A stretch of 64,000 bases of DNA from Promethearchaeota archaeon (GTDB lineage: Archaea; Asgardarchaeota; Lokiarchaeia; Sigyniarchaeales; SOKP01), in contig JAGXNO010000003.1 of assembly GCA_019894975.1 (NCBI GenBank), positions 80,922 to 144,921 of the forward strand. Reading direction: 5' to 3'. The position numbers were made by a program, and so were the translations under genes. Shown here one piece after another: positions 18,178 to 26,750 of the stretch. Within the stretch, counting starts at the first letter, position 1. The number at the start of each line of letters is the position of its first letter. The notes under the pieces were generated by a model that did not search any database, was not told the origin of the DNA, and worked only from the letters and a program-made list of their open reading frames with translations.

Positions 18178-19512
18178 ATGACAAAGATCCATACTAAGAT
18201 AAATCTCATTGTTTTAATAGGGATTGCTTTTTTTATTACTTTTGGTTTAAATGCTTTGAAATCCACGCCCACATCTCCGAATTCTACTGCTATAGGTTCA
18301 AACATGAGAATTGCGGCAGCGCAAGTTAATTATACATCGGATTTCATAAACACTTGGGGTGGTATTGATAGTGATACCGGATGGGATATTGCGTTAGATG
18401 ACTCCGGAAATATCTACATCTCGGGATCTACTGAAAGCTTTGGTGCGGGTAAGGATGATGCTTTTATAGCTAAATTTGACAGTTCAGGAAATTCTATTTT
18501 GAACATTACATGGGGCGGTAGTGGTATTGATGCTGGTACAGGTATAGTGTTAGATGACTCCGGAAATATCTATATTACGGGAGCTACAAATAGCTCTGGC
18601 ACGGGTAACTTCGATGCTTTCATTGCTAAATTTAACAGCACAGGACATTCCTTATTGAATATTACATGGGGTGGCAACGATGCTGATGGGGGATATGATA
18701 TTTTACTGGATGATTCCGGAAACATCTTCATAACTGGTTATACTGAAAGCTTTGGTGCAGGTGATAATGACGCTTTTATTGCTAAATTTAACAGTACAGG
18801 ACATTCCTTACTGAATGTTACCTGGGGTGGCAGTGATAGTGATGATGGATATAGTATTGCATTAGATGCCTTAGGAAATATTTATATTGCAGGTAGCACC
18901 TGGAGTTTCGGAATAGATGCTTTTATTGCAAAATTTAACAGTTCAGGGCATTCCTTGCTGAACATCACTTGGAGTGGCGGTGATGCTCAATTTGGATGGG
19001 ATATGGCGTTAGATGGGTCCGGTAATATCTATATTACAGGATATGTTTATGGATTTGGGAATTTGGCTCAAGCTTTCATTGTTAAATTTAATAATACAGG
19101 GCATTTAAAAATGGAAATCATTTGGGGTGGCAATAATTATGATGTAGGATTTGGTATTGCATTAGATGGGTCCGGAAATATCTACATAACCGGAACAACT
19201 GATAGTTTTGGCGCAGGTGGCTATGATCTTTTCATTGCCAAATTTAACAGTACGGGGCATTCTTTACTGAATACTACCTTGGGTGGTATTGATGATGATT
19301 GGGGAAAAGGTATTGCATTAGATAATTATGGTAATATTTTCATCACAGGATATACTGAAAGCTTTGGTGCAGGATCTCATGATACAATAATTGCAAAATA
19401 TAGGCAGATTAGTGATAATGATTCAGGATCCATCCCAGGATATGATTTACTTTTTCTCATTGGATTCTTAGGGTTATCCTTAGTACTCCTTACCAAAAAA
19501 TATATCAAATAA
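18178..19512 (+). CDS. Surface beta-propeller (SBBP-type) repeat protein with PGY anchor
   Basis: This 444-residue protein has an N-terminal hydrophobic signal segment (about 8-26). Seven repeats of about 52 residues follow, each with a TWGG-like turn, ALDDSGNIYITG and DAFIAKFNSTGHSLLN, as expected for a seven-bladed beta-propeller. The C-terminus is SIPGYD, a hydrophobic stretch and a short basic tail (KKYIK), which looks like a membrane-anchoring sorting signal. It is therefore probably displayed on the cell surface. The repeats are very alike at DNA level, suggesting recent expansion or gene conversion. Ligand and role are unknown. The same C-terminal signature is found at 22647-23141 and 25957-26586. 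Confidence 0.88.
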   Translation: MTKIHTKINLIVLIGIAFFITFGLNALKSTPTSPNSTAIGSNMRIAAAQVNYTSDFINTWGGIDSDTGWDIALDDSGNIYISGSTESFGAGKDDAFIAKFDSSGNSILNITWGGSGIDAGTGIVLDDSGNIYITGATNSSGTGNFDAFIAKFNSTGHSLLNITWGGNDADGGYDILLDDSGNIFITGYTESFGAGDNDAFIAKFNSTGHSLLNVTWGGSDSDDGYSIALDALGNIYIAGSTWSFGIDAFIAKFNSSGHSLLNITWSGGDAQFGWDMALDGSGNIYITGYVYGFGNLAQAFIVKFNNTGHLKMEIIWGGNNYDVGFGIALDGSGNIYITGTTDSFGAGGYDLFIAKFNSTGHSLLNTTLGGIDDDWGKGIALDNYGNIFITGYTESFGAGSHDTIIAKYRQISDNDSGSIPGYDLLFLIGFLGLSLVLLTKKYIK

Positions 19513-19664
19513 TATTTTTTTCTTTTCATTTTTTTCAAATTATTTTAGCATTTAGATACTAAAAGACAGGTAGAAATAGGATTAAAGTCTGAGTATTCTA
19601 AGAAGAAATTAAAAAAATACCTATATTGATAATATTAAATTTTTAAATAGGAATCCGACAATAC

Positions 19665-19674
19665 TCTTATATAA
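19665..19674 (+). promoter_or_regulatory. Putative TATA box of the 19715 membrane protein
   Basis: CTTATATAAG lies about 41-50 bases upstream of the ATG at 19715, which would leave a leader of about 20 bases. It is called only by position and sequence in AT-rich DNA. Confidence 0.3.
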
Positions 19675-19714
19675 GAAATATTTACTGAATAATATAGTTT
19701 AAAGATGTGAGAAT

Positions 19715-20524
19715 ATGACAGATGGAATCTTTATAATACGAGGTGGTTTTTTTGGGTGGGAATTTACAATTAAACTCCTTTATGTTATATTAGGACTTAT
19801 CCTTTGCATTTATGACTGGAAGAAGAATAAAAGAAAAGATTATTTCTGGGTGTTACTATTTGGTACATTTTTGTACCTTGGATCTGAAATAATGCTCTTT
19901 TCTTTTGGAGGTCGAGTTATGCAGGAACAGCTTTTATTTGGTATGGATATCAGTTCCATACCCGGGTTATGGATTCCCCTACTAGCTGTGGGAGATGTTG
20001 TAGTGCTAGCAGTGATCGCTTTGTTTTTCGCAGATAGAATAAGAGTCTCTGAAACACGAAAAAAGTGGGGAATTGTTTTCATAGTATGGGTATTTTTTAG
20101 AGATGTATTACCCTATTTAATCCTTTTTGGATTGGGAGACAATTTTGACACTGTTTCTGTGGGAGACCCTCTTATTTATTCTAGAAGAAATATGATAGAA
20201 ATAGGTACTCTAATAGCTTTATCAACTATGATCGCTATTGGTATAATCTGGCTCGTTAAAACAGATAAGAAATCAAGAAAGCGAGGATTATATATGATTG
20301 GTATAATGCTTATTCTGATGATAGTATGGAGTCTCGGAGAATGGTTCTCTGGTCAAAGATGGATCGAAATTGGGCCGGAGGAAGGTCCTTGGACTCTTGC
20401 GCCCCCTCTTCTAGGGTTTATGATGTTCCTGTATGATATTATCATCGAAATGGGACTTTTTACGGTGTGTTTTCTAGCATTTCCCTATTTATTAAAATTG
20501 ATAAAATCCGATAACCAAGATTAA
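19715..20524 (+). CDS. Multi-pass membrane protein of unknown function
   Basis: The 269-residue product has about seven hydrophobic segments (roughly residues 15-35, 45-65, 85-108, 118-140, 165-185, 195-215 and 235-260) joined by short charged loops. I recognise no family motif. A WSLGEWFSGQRW segment and an acidic/proline loop (GPEEGPWTLAPP) near residue 205-230 could be diagnostic in a profile search. It lies alone between the propeller protein and the convergent epimerase gene. Confidence 0.75.
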   Translation: MTDGIFIIRGGFFGWEFTIKLLYVILGLILCIYDWKKNKRKDYFWVLLFGTFLYLGSEIMLFSFGGRVMQEQLLFGMDISSIPGLWIPLLAVGDVVVLAVIALFFADRIRVSETRKKWGIVFIVWVFFRDVLPYLILFGLGDNFDTVSVGDPLIYSRRNMIEIGTLIALSTMIAIGIIWLVKTDKKSRKRGLYMIGIMLILMIVWSLGEWFSGQRWIEIGPEEGPWTLAPPLLGFMMFLYDIIIEMGLFTVCFLAFPYLLKLIKSDNQD

Positions 20525-20555
20525 TTCTCTTTTTTTTTAATTTTAGAATTAGCCT

Positions 20556-21536
20556 TTAACTGTGAGAATTTAGGGTACTACGATATTCTTTATAATAAAG
20601 TGATTTGTATAAAAGAAATTTCCTCACAATTGGTCTAAACATTGCTGTAAATAAATGTGAAAATGCGACTTTTTTTCGTACTTCATTAAAATAATCATCA
20701 AGCGTATGTCTTTGGTACTGTAATAGAGCTTGACTTTTATCTGTAGTCAAGTATCCACAGTGAAATCCCTTTGTGCTGAATGCTTCTGGAGGTAAAGGGC
20801 TCCTTCCTATCCCGAAAATATCAAACATCTCATTAAGATAATCTTTATAAGAAATACGACATCTTTCGCCACCAGCGATATGTAATGTCTCACCCCATAT
20901 ATCCCTATTTTCTACAGCATTTGCAAGAGCTAGACCAACATCTTTTGTATCACAAATTTCAATGCAAGTGTTTAACGGCATTTCAAACATAAGTGGATCT
21001 AATTGAAGTTTATTGATAGATACAATATAAGTCAAACGGCAAATTACCCATTTTAATCCTGAATTCCTAACAAGTTCTTCACATTTTACCTTTTGTTTGG
21101 CATATTCATCATCGTCATTTGGATTAAGTGGGTCAATAGGTCGAATTAAAGGATTTTCAGTTCTATCACCATAAATAGCTACCGATGAGGTGAATATGAG
21201 CTTTGGTTTTTGTGGTTGTTTTTCCATTGCTTCAATAACATTCAAGGTTCCTCCAACGTTAACTGCTTCAGCAAATTTAGGTTTTCTATCAGCAAGAGGA
21301 GGAATTATCGCAGCTACATGAATTATGACGTCGCAACCAGTAACGGCTAATTCTACATCTTTTGGATTTCTCAAATCTCCCCAGAATATTTCTGCCTGAT
21401 TCTTAAATTTGCGTGCTAGATGACGATTTCTTTTATTCTTTATCTCAAAAATCCTTACGTCATAATTTCTTCTTAGCAATTCTTTCAATGTGCTTAGGCC
21501 TACATTGCCAAATGCTCCCGTTAATAATATTCTCAT
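20556..21536 (-). CDS. NAD-dependent epimerase/dehydratase (extended SDR)
   Basis: This 326-residue protein has the extended short-chain dehydrogenase layout. The N-terminal GAFGNVG is a nucleotide-binding GxxGxxG. DLRNP gives the usual aspartate contact, TSSVAIYG contributes the catalytic serine region, and YAKQK is the YxxxK active site. Such enzymes act on nucleotide sugars or related alcohols and ketones; the substrate is not evident, and the C-terminus (from about 285) is basic and atypical. The promoter region carries two copies of a GATATATCA sequence also found upstream of the nearby PadR gene, so PadR control is plausible. Confidence 0.9.
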   Translation of the reverse strand: MRILLTGAFGNVGLSTLKELLRRNYDVRIFEIKNKRNRHLARKFKNQAEIFWGDLRNPKDVELAVTGCDVIIHVAAIIPPLADRKPKFAEAVNVGGTLNVIEAMEKQPQKPKLIFTSSVAIYGDRTENPLIRPIDPLNPNDDDEYAKQKVKCEELVRNSGLKWVICRLTYIVSINKLQLDPLMFEMPLNTCIEICDTKDVGLALANAVENRDIWGETLHIAGGERCRISYKDYLNEMFDIFGIGRSPLPPEAFSTKGFHCGYLTTDKSQALLQYQRHTLDDYFNEVRKKVAFSHLFTAMFRPIVRKFLLYKSLYYKEYRSTLNSHS

Positions 21537-21550
21537 AATATTCTCACTTT

Positions 21551-21575
21551 TGATATATCACTTCTGGATATATCA
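21551..21575. promoter_or_regulatory. Paired GATATATCA operator-like sites
   Basis: TGATATATCA, a perfect palindrome, lies at 21551-21560, and GGATATATCA lies at 21566-21575. They sit 15-39 bases upstream of the epimerase ATG and just downstream of a likely TATA box (TTTATATAT, about 21577-21585). A repressor bound here would cover the transcription start. A third copy is upstream of padR. Confidence 0.45.
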
Positions 21576-21805
21576 TTCTTAAATATATAAAGAAAAATCA
21601 TATATATAAATCTTGGGGAAAACATAATACTATGATTAAAAATTGCATCTATTGGAATATATATAAATATATATGCAAAAATGATTTATAGAAATAAGAT
21701 TAATTAGAATAAAATTAAGGGAGTATAATCATAACTTTTAAATATATAGTTTTATATTCTAGTGATAGAAAGTTAAAAAAATAACAAGGGTGAAAAAGCA
21801 AAAAA

Positions 21806-21910
21806 ATGACTACTAAAGGGATTTACGAGGTTGTATTAGGCATCATTGGAATGTCTGGTTTGGCTGCCCTATGTGTCGTTATGTTGTTGTTGCTTGGTCT
21901 TGTAGCTTAG
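21806..21910 (+). CDS. Small single-pass membrane protein (34 aa)
   Basis: This short frame begins with ATG at 21806, behind a GGGTGA site about 11 bases upstream, and ends at TAG 21910. The peptide has a polar start (MTTKGIYEVV) and one strongly hydrophobic helix (about residues 10-33) ending directly at the stop. Its base composition is richer in G and T than the surrounding spacer, which supports coding. It lies between the epimerase and padR on the opposite strand. Function is unknown. Confidence 0.6.
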   Translation: MTTKGIYEVVLGIIGMSGLAALCVVMLLLLGLVA

Positions 21911-21933
21911 CAATAACTTAAACTTTATTCTTT

Positions 21934-22512
21934 TCAATCAGCTTTTAAACTTTCAATTCTTTGGTTAATTTCATTTACAACATTTTGTAATTTACTGACA
22001 ATTTTCGAAATAACTATTTTTCTTTTAGAGAGAATCTCAAGTTTTTCATTGACATCTTTACCAACTAAACTCGTATCCTCAATTAATTCAGGGCCAAACA
22101 AGCTTTCAAAATCATCTGGTATATTGGAATCAGTAATCCCGATTGTTGACATTATCATGGAAAGAAGTGATTTGCGCATATTTTGTTGCCGTTCGATAAG
22201 CTTTTTCAGAGTTTTTTTGCCTTTTTGCGTGATTTCATAAACTTTCCGTTCTCTTTTTCCCTCCATTTCAGAAGTAAACTCAATTAAACCTTTTTTTGTT
22301 AGAGATGATAAATGTGGATATAAAGATGATGCAGTCGGATTCCAAACTCCATAAGTGTCATCCTTTATTATTTGCATTAAACTATACCCATGAGAAGGCC
22401 CTTTTTCCAAAGTTAATAGTATTAAAGTGCTAATATGGCCTTTTTTCATTGAGTTTTCAATTGCATCAGCAATTGCGTCGATTTTTTCTATTTCTTCTTG
22501 TTTTCCACTCAT
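21934..22512 (-). CDS. PadR-family transcriptional regulator
   Basis: The protein is 192 residues from the ATG at 22512; an in-frame upstream extension to 22566 lacks support. Residues about 20-110 form the PadR winged helix: LILLTLEKGPSHGYSLMQII, then SSLYPHLSSLTKKGLI and RERKVYEITQKGKKTL. The C-terminal part is helical and charged and probably dimerises. PadR proteins are usually ligand-responsive repressors that often control themselves and a neighbour. The GATATATCA sites before this gene and before the epimerase fit that arrangement. Confidence 0.92.
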   Translation of the reverse strand: MSGKQEEIEKIDAIADAIENSMKKGHISTLILLTLEKGPSHGYSLMQIIKDDTYGVWNPTASSLYPHLSSLTKKGLIEFTSEMEGKRERKVYEITQKGKKTLKKLIERQQNMRKSLLSMIMSTIGITDSNIPDDFESLFGPELIEDTSLVGKDVNEKLEILSKRKIVISKIVSKLQNVVNEINQRIESLKAD

Positions 22513-22555
22513 ATCAATGCAACTATGCAAATTAAAGAGACAAAATGTCAAATAT

Positions 22556-22565
22556 AGATATATCA
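22556..22565. promoter_or_regulatory. GATATATCA operator-like site upstream of padR
   Basis: AGATATATCA lies about 44-53 bases upstream of the padR ATG, just downstream of a TATA-like TTAATATATA on the minus strand. It matches the two copies at 21551-21575 and would suit autoregulation. Confidence 0.4.
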
Positions 22566-22646
22566 AAATATGTAATATATATTAAAAATATGTGTTTTCA
22601 TAAAAACAAGAGAAAAAAGAGATTTTAGAGTGTGTGCTAGCTTTTT

Positions 22647-23141
22647 TTATACTTCTGATAATTGTCCTTTGCTCCTATTTCTACGAACAATAAACAATAG
22701 AGCAATTATTGAAATTCCCAGAATCAATAATAATCCAGAATACCCCGGAATTCCTGAACCATTGGAAGATCCACAGGTACCTCCACCCACTACAATACAC
22801 TCTGTTACAGTACCTCCTTGATTGCATGTAGCACTAGCTTGAATTCTAGCGCCATTATTGGCAGTTACATTATATTGATAGGTAAATAAAATTGAACTTG
22901 GCTGACTTGTGTACGTCTCACTTACAGTTGTAGTTCCATTAACTTCAATCACTACGGATAATACAAAATGATTACTTGGATTAGATACAGAATGAGAAAT
23001 TGTAGCATTTAGCTTATTAGTGTTTGAATTATAGAATAAAACAATCCCACTTGGGGGATGAGCTTTTACACTGTCAATTCTGGAAGTTGCACTCACAATA
23101 AAGAGGAGTATCAGGATATAGTAAAATTTTCGTTTAGACAT
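22647..23141 (-). CDS. Secreted beta-sandwich-like protein with PGY C-terminal anchor
   Basis: The product is 164 residues. An N-terminal signal peptide (about 5-27, cleavage near VKAHPP) is followed by a small beta-rich domain starting AHPPSGIVLFYN with a SHSVSNPSNHFV segment, which recalls SoxZ/desulfoferrodoxin-like folds. Two cysteine pairs appear in a short linker (ATCNQGG, TECIV, GTCGSS). The C-terminus is GIPGYS, a hydrophobic helix and RRNRSK. It should therefore face outwards, held in the membrane. Function is unknown. The anchor matches two other proteins in this window. Confidence 0.75.
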   Translation of the reverse strand: MSKRKFYYILILLFIVSATSRIDSVKAHPPSGIVLFYNSNTNKLNATISHSVSNPSNHFVLSVVIEVNGTTTVSETYTSQPSSILFTYQYNVTANNGARIQASATCNQGGTVTECIVVGGGTCGSSNGSGIPGYSGLLLILGISIIALLFIVRRNRSKGQLSEV

Positions 23142-23293
23142 TTTCTTAACACTTTGTAATTATATCCGTATTGGGATTAAATTCAGTATCCCCATATTTA
23201 ATACTTTACCTTAAAAAAAAAGGAAAATGAATTCCAAGAATAGTATGTGTACCTTAAGTTATCATTTTTGATATTATATCTATTATTTAAGAT

Positions 23294-24031
23294 TTATCGA
23301 GGGATTAATTCTTGGTTGTTAAGTACGATAAGTGAAAGGGGGATTACCCAAATTAAAATTGAGAAGAGTAACAACCATTCCAATAAAGGAGTGCTTTCTA
23401 TTAAATTCAGTACAGCCGTAGTTAATGGGCCAAAGATTCCATAGATTCCTAGTAATTTGGGGATCTTAGTATTATATAAAACAATTAACCACCCCATAAA
23501 AAATGCACCAAATGTAAAACCACCAAATGCTAAATAAGACATAATACCGTGTGGTCCTTCTCCTAAAATCGATAAAAAATCGTAATCTCTATCAGCAGAG
23601 AAAATTCCAACACCAATATATCCAAGATTGCCCATAATACTAAATAAGAAAGCGAAACTGCTCAATCGAAAACGTAATCTTGAATAATGTTGACTATTAT
23701 CTGTGGTTCGTTTAGGTAAAGGGGCAAGTAAATTCTCCATATAGAACGTAAGTGGTATAGTCATAGTTCCTGCTATTATGCACGCAATATCATATAAGAA
23801 TGGAGCCGGAGTATGGTCGGAAGAACCTAGATCAGAAATCCAGTTGTCCCAAATAGTATAACTGTCAGGATCAAGAGAATATGCAACGATAACGCCAATT
23901 ATCAGTAAAATTATATATCCGATCATTACACAAAACGCAGAGATTTTTACTATCTTAAAATCTGTTACAAAACTGTAAAATCTGGCTCGAATTTGATTTA
24001 TTGATCTCCGAATTGACATAGATGATTTCAT
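23294..24031 (-). CDS. DUF998-like membrane protein
   Basis: This 245-residue protein has about six membrane segments. The loop NWISDLGSSDHTPAPFLYD is the hallmark of the DUF998 family of six-helix archaeal and bacterial membrane proteins. Family function is not known. The start is the ATG at 24031, with a second in-frame ATG four codons later. It sits divergently from the HEAT-repeat gene. Confidence 0.8.
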   Translation of the reverse strand: MKSSMSIRRSINQIRARFYSFVTDFKIVKISAFCVMIGYIILLIIGVIVAYSLDPDSYTIWDNWISDLGSSDHTPAPFLYDIACIIAGTMTIPLTFYMENLLAPLPKRTTDNSQHYSRLRFRLSSFAFLFSIMGNLGYIGVGIFSADRDYDFLSILGEGPHGIMSYLAFGGFTFGAFFMGWLIVLYNTKIPKLLGIYGIFGPLTTAVLNLIESTPLLEWLLLFSILIWVIPLSLIVLNNQELIPR

Positions 24032-24209
24032 AATTCATTTATTTTAAAGATAATGGTATTCGATAAGGTTTCTTATTAATTTTTTCCTTTTTATCAAGAA
24101 TATAATCCGTTTATGTCGTATTTAGGAAATCTTTTTATAGAGATGTGATCTATTTTGATAATAATCACAGAAAAAATATCTGATTCTTAAAGTATTAAAG
24201 GCTTGTCAG

Positions 24210-25805
24210 ATGCAAAAAACGAAGATAAATCCAAAAGAGATTTTTGAAAGAAATAAAGAATTTGGAGCAAAAAATTCAGCAAGCATGTTAACAGAAATAA
24301 TAGAATCAGATACGGATACGAATAAAAGAAAAGAAGCTATTAAATACTTAGCACTAATCAGCAATAATTTTATGGATATAAGAGAAGAGTGTTATGAAAT
24401 CTTTGAGAATTTATTAATATCTGATGACATTGTCGGTATTAAATGTGAAGCAGCTAAAGCTTTAGGTAGAATTAAGCATGAAAAAGGTTTAAAGCCTCTA
24501 AAATGGGTGTTAGAACAGAAAAAAGTTGATAATCAAATAAAACTGTCGGCTTTGAAGGCATTAAGTAAAATTAGATTTCAGGAACCAGAAATTCAGCTTT
24601 TTATTAATGAGTTAGAAAATAATTCTAATGCAATAAAAGACTTTGTAACAATCCAATTGCTTAGCTTAAATCCTGAAGAACTCATTGGTTTGTTAATAAA
24701 TTCATTAGAAGTTAAACCCTTTTCAAATGAACATAAGGCAGAAATAATAAAATTAATTGGGTATGAAGTATCAAGTATTAATGTTTCTTATGAAGATTTA
24801 AGCTACATCGAAGTAAAATATCCAGAATTAAAAACTAATTTAATTGAAAAAAAAGGTCTTTTACTTGAAGTTATTACCTTAGTTTTGAAGGAAGAAGATG
24901 TGGATCTTCTGAACTCTGTTATAACAATCCTAAACTTAATTAAAGAAGATATTGAAAATGATTTAATTCGGTTGTTATTATTAGATGATTTCATAGTAAA
25001 AAAGAACGCCATTATCTTATGTGGGAAATTAAAACTTAAGAAATCTGTTGATTTACTCATAATAAATTTAGATAACATGTATAATGAAGTTAGTATTGCA
25101 TCCATTGAAGCTTTGGGTGAGATTGGAGATATTTCCGCGGTACCTGAACTCTTAGATATATTGGATATCGAAGATATCAGTTTTGAATATACAGATTTAG
25201 ATATGAAGCTATATATTTTGGATGCTATAAAAAAGATTTATTCAAGTAATCAAAATGCGTCATATGAATATTTATATGCCAGCCTAAAAAAAGATAACAA
25301 TACAATACAAGAAAGCGTGGCTTTCATATTAGGGGAAATTGGTAAAAATGAATTTGTAAAACCTTTAGTTGAATTATTAGATATTAGAAATTTAGACATT
25401 AGAAAGAATACTATAATTGCATTAGGTAAAGTAGGAGATGTAGGTTCTATCAACAATTTAACCACCATCTTGGAGGATGATAGTTCTTATTGGCTCATAA
25501 AGAAGGTGGCTGTTGATGCAATTTTTAATATAATACAAACCAATTGGTACAAAGTAAAAGATGGTGAAAATGAAGTAAAAAGGCTATTAAGTAAGGAGAT
25601 AGCAAGACTAATCGATCATTTAGGAAATAAACCTGAGGAAAACTTCAAGGTAAAAATAAGTCTAATAAAGTTATTAGAAACTTACGGCGATAAACATGCT
25701 TTAAGCGCATTACTCAATAGAGTTAATGATTTTCATAGAGTTGTCAGAATTCGAGTTTCTAATGCCATAAAGAAAATAGAGGAAAGACTTGAATTAGAGA
25801 ATTAA
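24210..25805 (+). CDS. HEAT-repeat protein
   Basis: The 531-residue product is almost wholly alpha-helical and built from HEAT/PBS-lyase-like repeats, recognisable as AAKALGRIKHEKGLKPL, SIEALGEIGDISAVPEL, VAFILGEIGKNEFVKPL and IIALGKVGDVGSINNL. I see no signal peptide, membrane segment or catalytic motif. Such solenoids usually act as protein-binding scaffolds. The gene stands alone with its own spacer on each side, so context does not name a partner. Confidence 0.85.
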   Translation: MQKTKINPKEIFERNKEFGAKNSASMLTEIIESDTDTNKRKEAIKYLALISNNFMDIREECYEIFENLLISDDIVGIKCEAAKALGRIKHEKGLKPLKWVLEQKKVDNQIKLSALKALSKIRFQEPEIQLFINELENNSNAIKDFVTIQLLSLNPEELIGLLINSLEVKPFSNEHKAEIIKLIGYEVSSINVSYEDLSYIEVKYPELKTNLIEKKGLLLEVITLVLKEEDVDLLNSVITILNLIKEDIENDLIRLLLLDDFIVKKNAIILCGKLKLKKSVDLLIINLDNMYNEVSIASIEALGEIGDISAVPELLDILDIEDISFEYTDLDMKLYILDAIKKIYSSNQNASYEYLYASLKKDNNTIQESVAFILGEIGKNEFVKPLVELLDIRNLDIRKNTIIALGKVGDVGSINNLTTILEDDSSYWLIKKVAVDAIFNIIQTNWYKVKDGENEVKRLLSKEIARLIDHLGNKPEENFKVKISLIKLLETYGDKHALSALLNRVNDFHRVVRIRVSNAIKKIEERLELEN

Positions 25806-25941
25806 CACTAATTTTACTAACTAAAAGTAAATTAAAATTTATAATCCTTCGAAAAGGTACAATGTTTAAATAGGATTATTGACACAATCATTTAATTTCT
25901 GTAAGAAATTACAATGAAATTCAAATGTTGAAATGTAATCT

Positions 25942-25959
25942 AAAGGTGATATTGCAATA
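25942..25959 (+). promoter_or_regulatory. Ribosome-binding site setting an AUA start
   Basis: AAAGGTGA at 25942-25949 is followed by 7 bases and then ATA (25957-25959). In-frame TAA precedes it at 25936-25938, and the frame has no ATG, GTG or TTG before a GTG at 26059, which lies beyond the signal peptide. The site therefore supports ATA as the start codon. Confidence 0.6.
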
Positions 25960-26586
25960 AAAATATTTAGCAAAAAAATACCGATTTTTGCAATCTTTCT
26001 GCTCTGCATAATAACATTCCTATCCAGTTTTCCATTAAATGTAGCAGGTGCTTATTTAGTGAATGTAGGTGACGAATGGACATATATGACAAAACGGCAA
26101 GGTATTTCTCAAGGCACCGAGGGGATAAATGTAACTCACGTACCCAGTCCTCCAGAACTTGTCCGTGGAGATATTTATGTAAACGGTACAGCGACATTTT
26201 TCAATCAAACGTTAGATAATGAATTCTTATTTAATGAGACCATGATAACCGCGTTGATGGTCAATTACTCTACAAAAACTAGAAGTTATGCGGGGGTACC
26301 ATGTGAATGTGTTTATATTCCCACAGAAAGGGGAGGATATTGGATGATCGACACTACAACGGGTATAGTAGTTGAGATTTATAGCGTTAACCTTCTTTTT
26401 TTCATTGAGGAATTTATTAAAGTTCATACGTGGGTTATCTCTTGGTCAGTTACAGACATTCCAGAAGATCCAAGAGAACCTTCAGTTGGTGGTACTGAAG
26501 CTGTTCCCGGTTATGATATTTTATTCACTATCGGAATAATTGCGGTTATATCAACTCTAATAACAATAAGACTTAAAAAAAAATAA
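25957..26586 (+). CDS. Secreted protein with PGY C-terminal anchor, apparent AUA start
   Basis: The 209-residue frame begins at ATA 25957. The first 33 residues form a clear signal peptide (KIFSKK, then a hydrophobic run to VAGAYL), which would be lost if the first canonical codon (GTG 26059) were used. The mature part opens with VNVGDEWTYMTK and contains a cysteine pair (GVPCECVYIP). It ends AVPGYD, a hydrophobic helix and RLKKK, the same anchor as in 18178-19512 and 22647-23141. Function is unknown; it is probably an envelope-exposed protein. The start is unusual and is treated as a finding. Confidence 0.72.
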   Translation: MKIFSKKIPIFAIFLLCIITFLSSFPLNVAGAYLVNVGDEWTYMTKRQGISQGTEGINVTHVPSPPELVRGDIYVNGTATFFNQTLDNEFLFNETMITALMVNYSTKTRSYAGVPCECVYIPTERGGYWMIDTTTGIVVEIYSVNLLFFIEEFIKVHTWVISWSVTDIPEDPREPSVGGTEAVPGYDILFTIGIIAVISTLITIRLKKK

Positions 26587-26750
26587 CATAAGATCTTATT
26601 TCATTTTATTTTAATTTAATTTTTGACTTAAATTTCAAAAAATAGATACCTCTATCTATTAATTAATAATCTTTTTTTACAAAAATCCATTCAATTTAAT
26701 TAATTATCATCAATAAATGAAACATATTATAGAGATTACTGGAAATTAAC

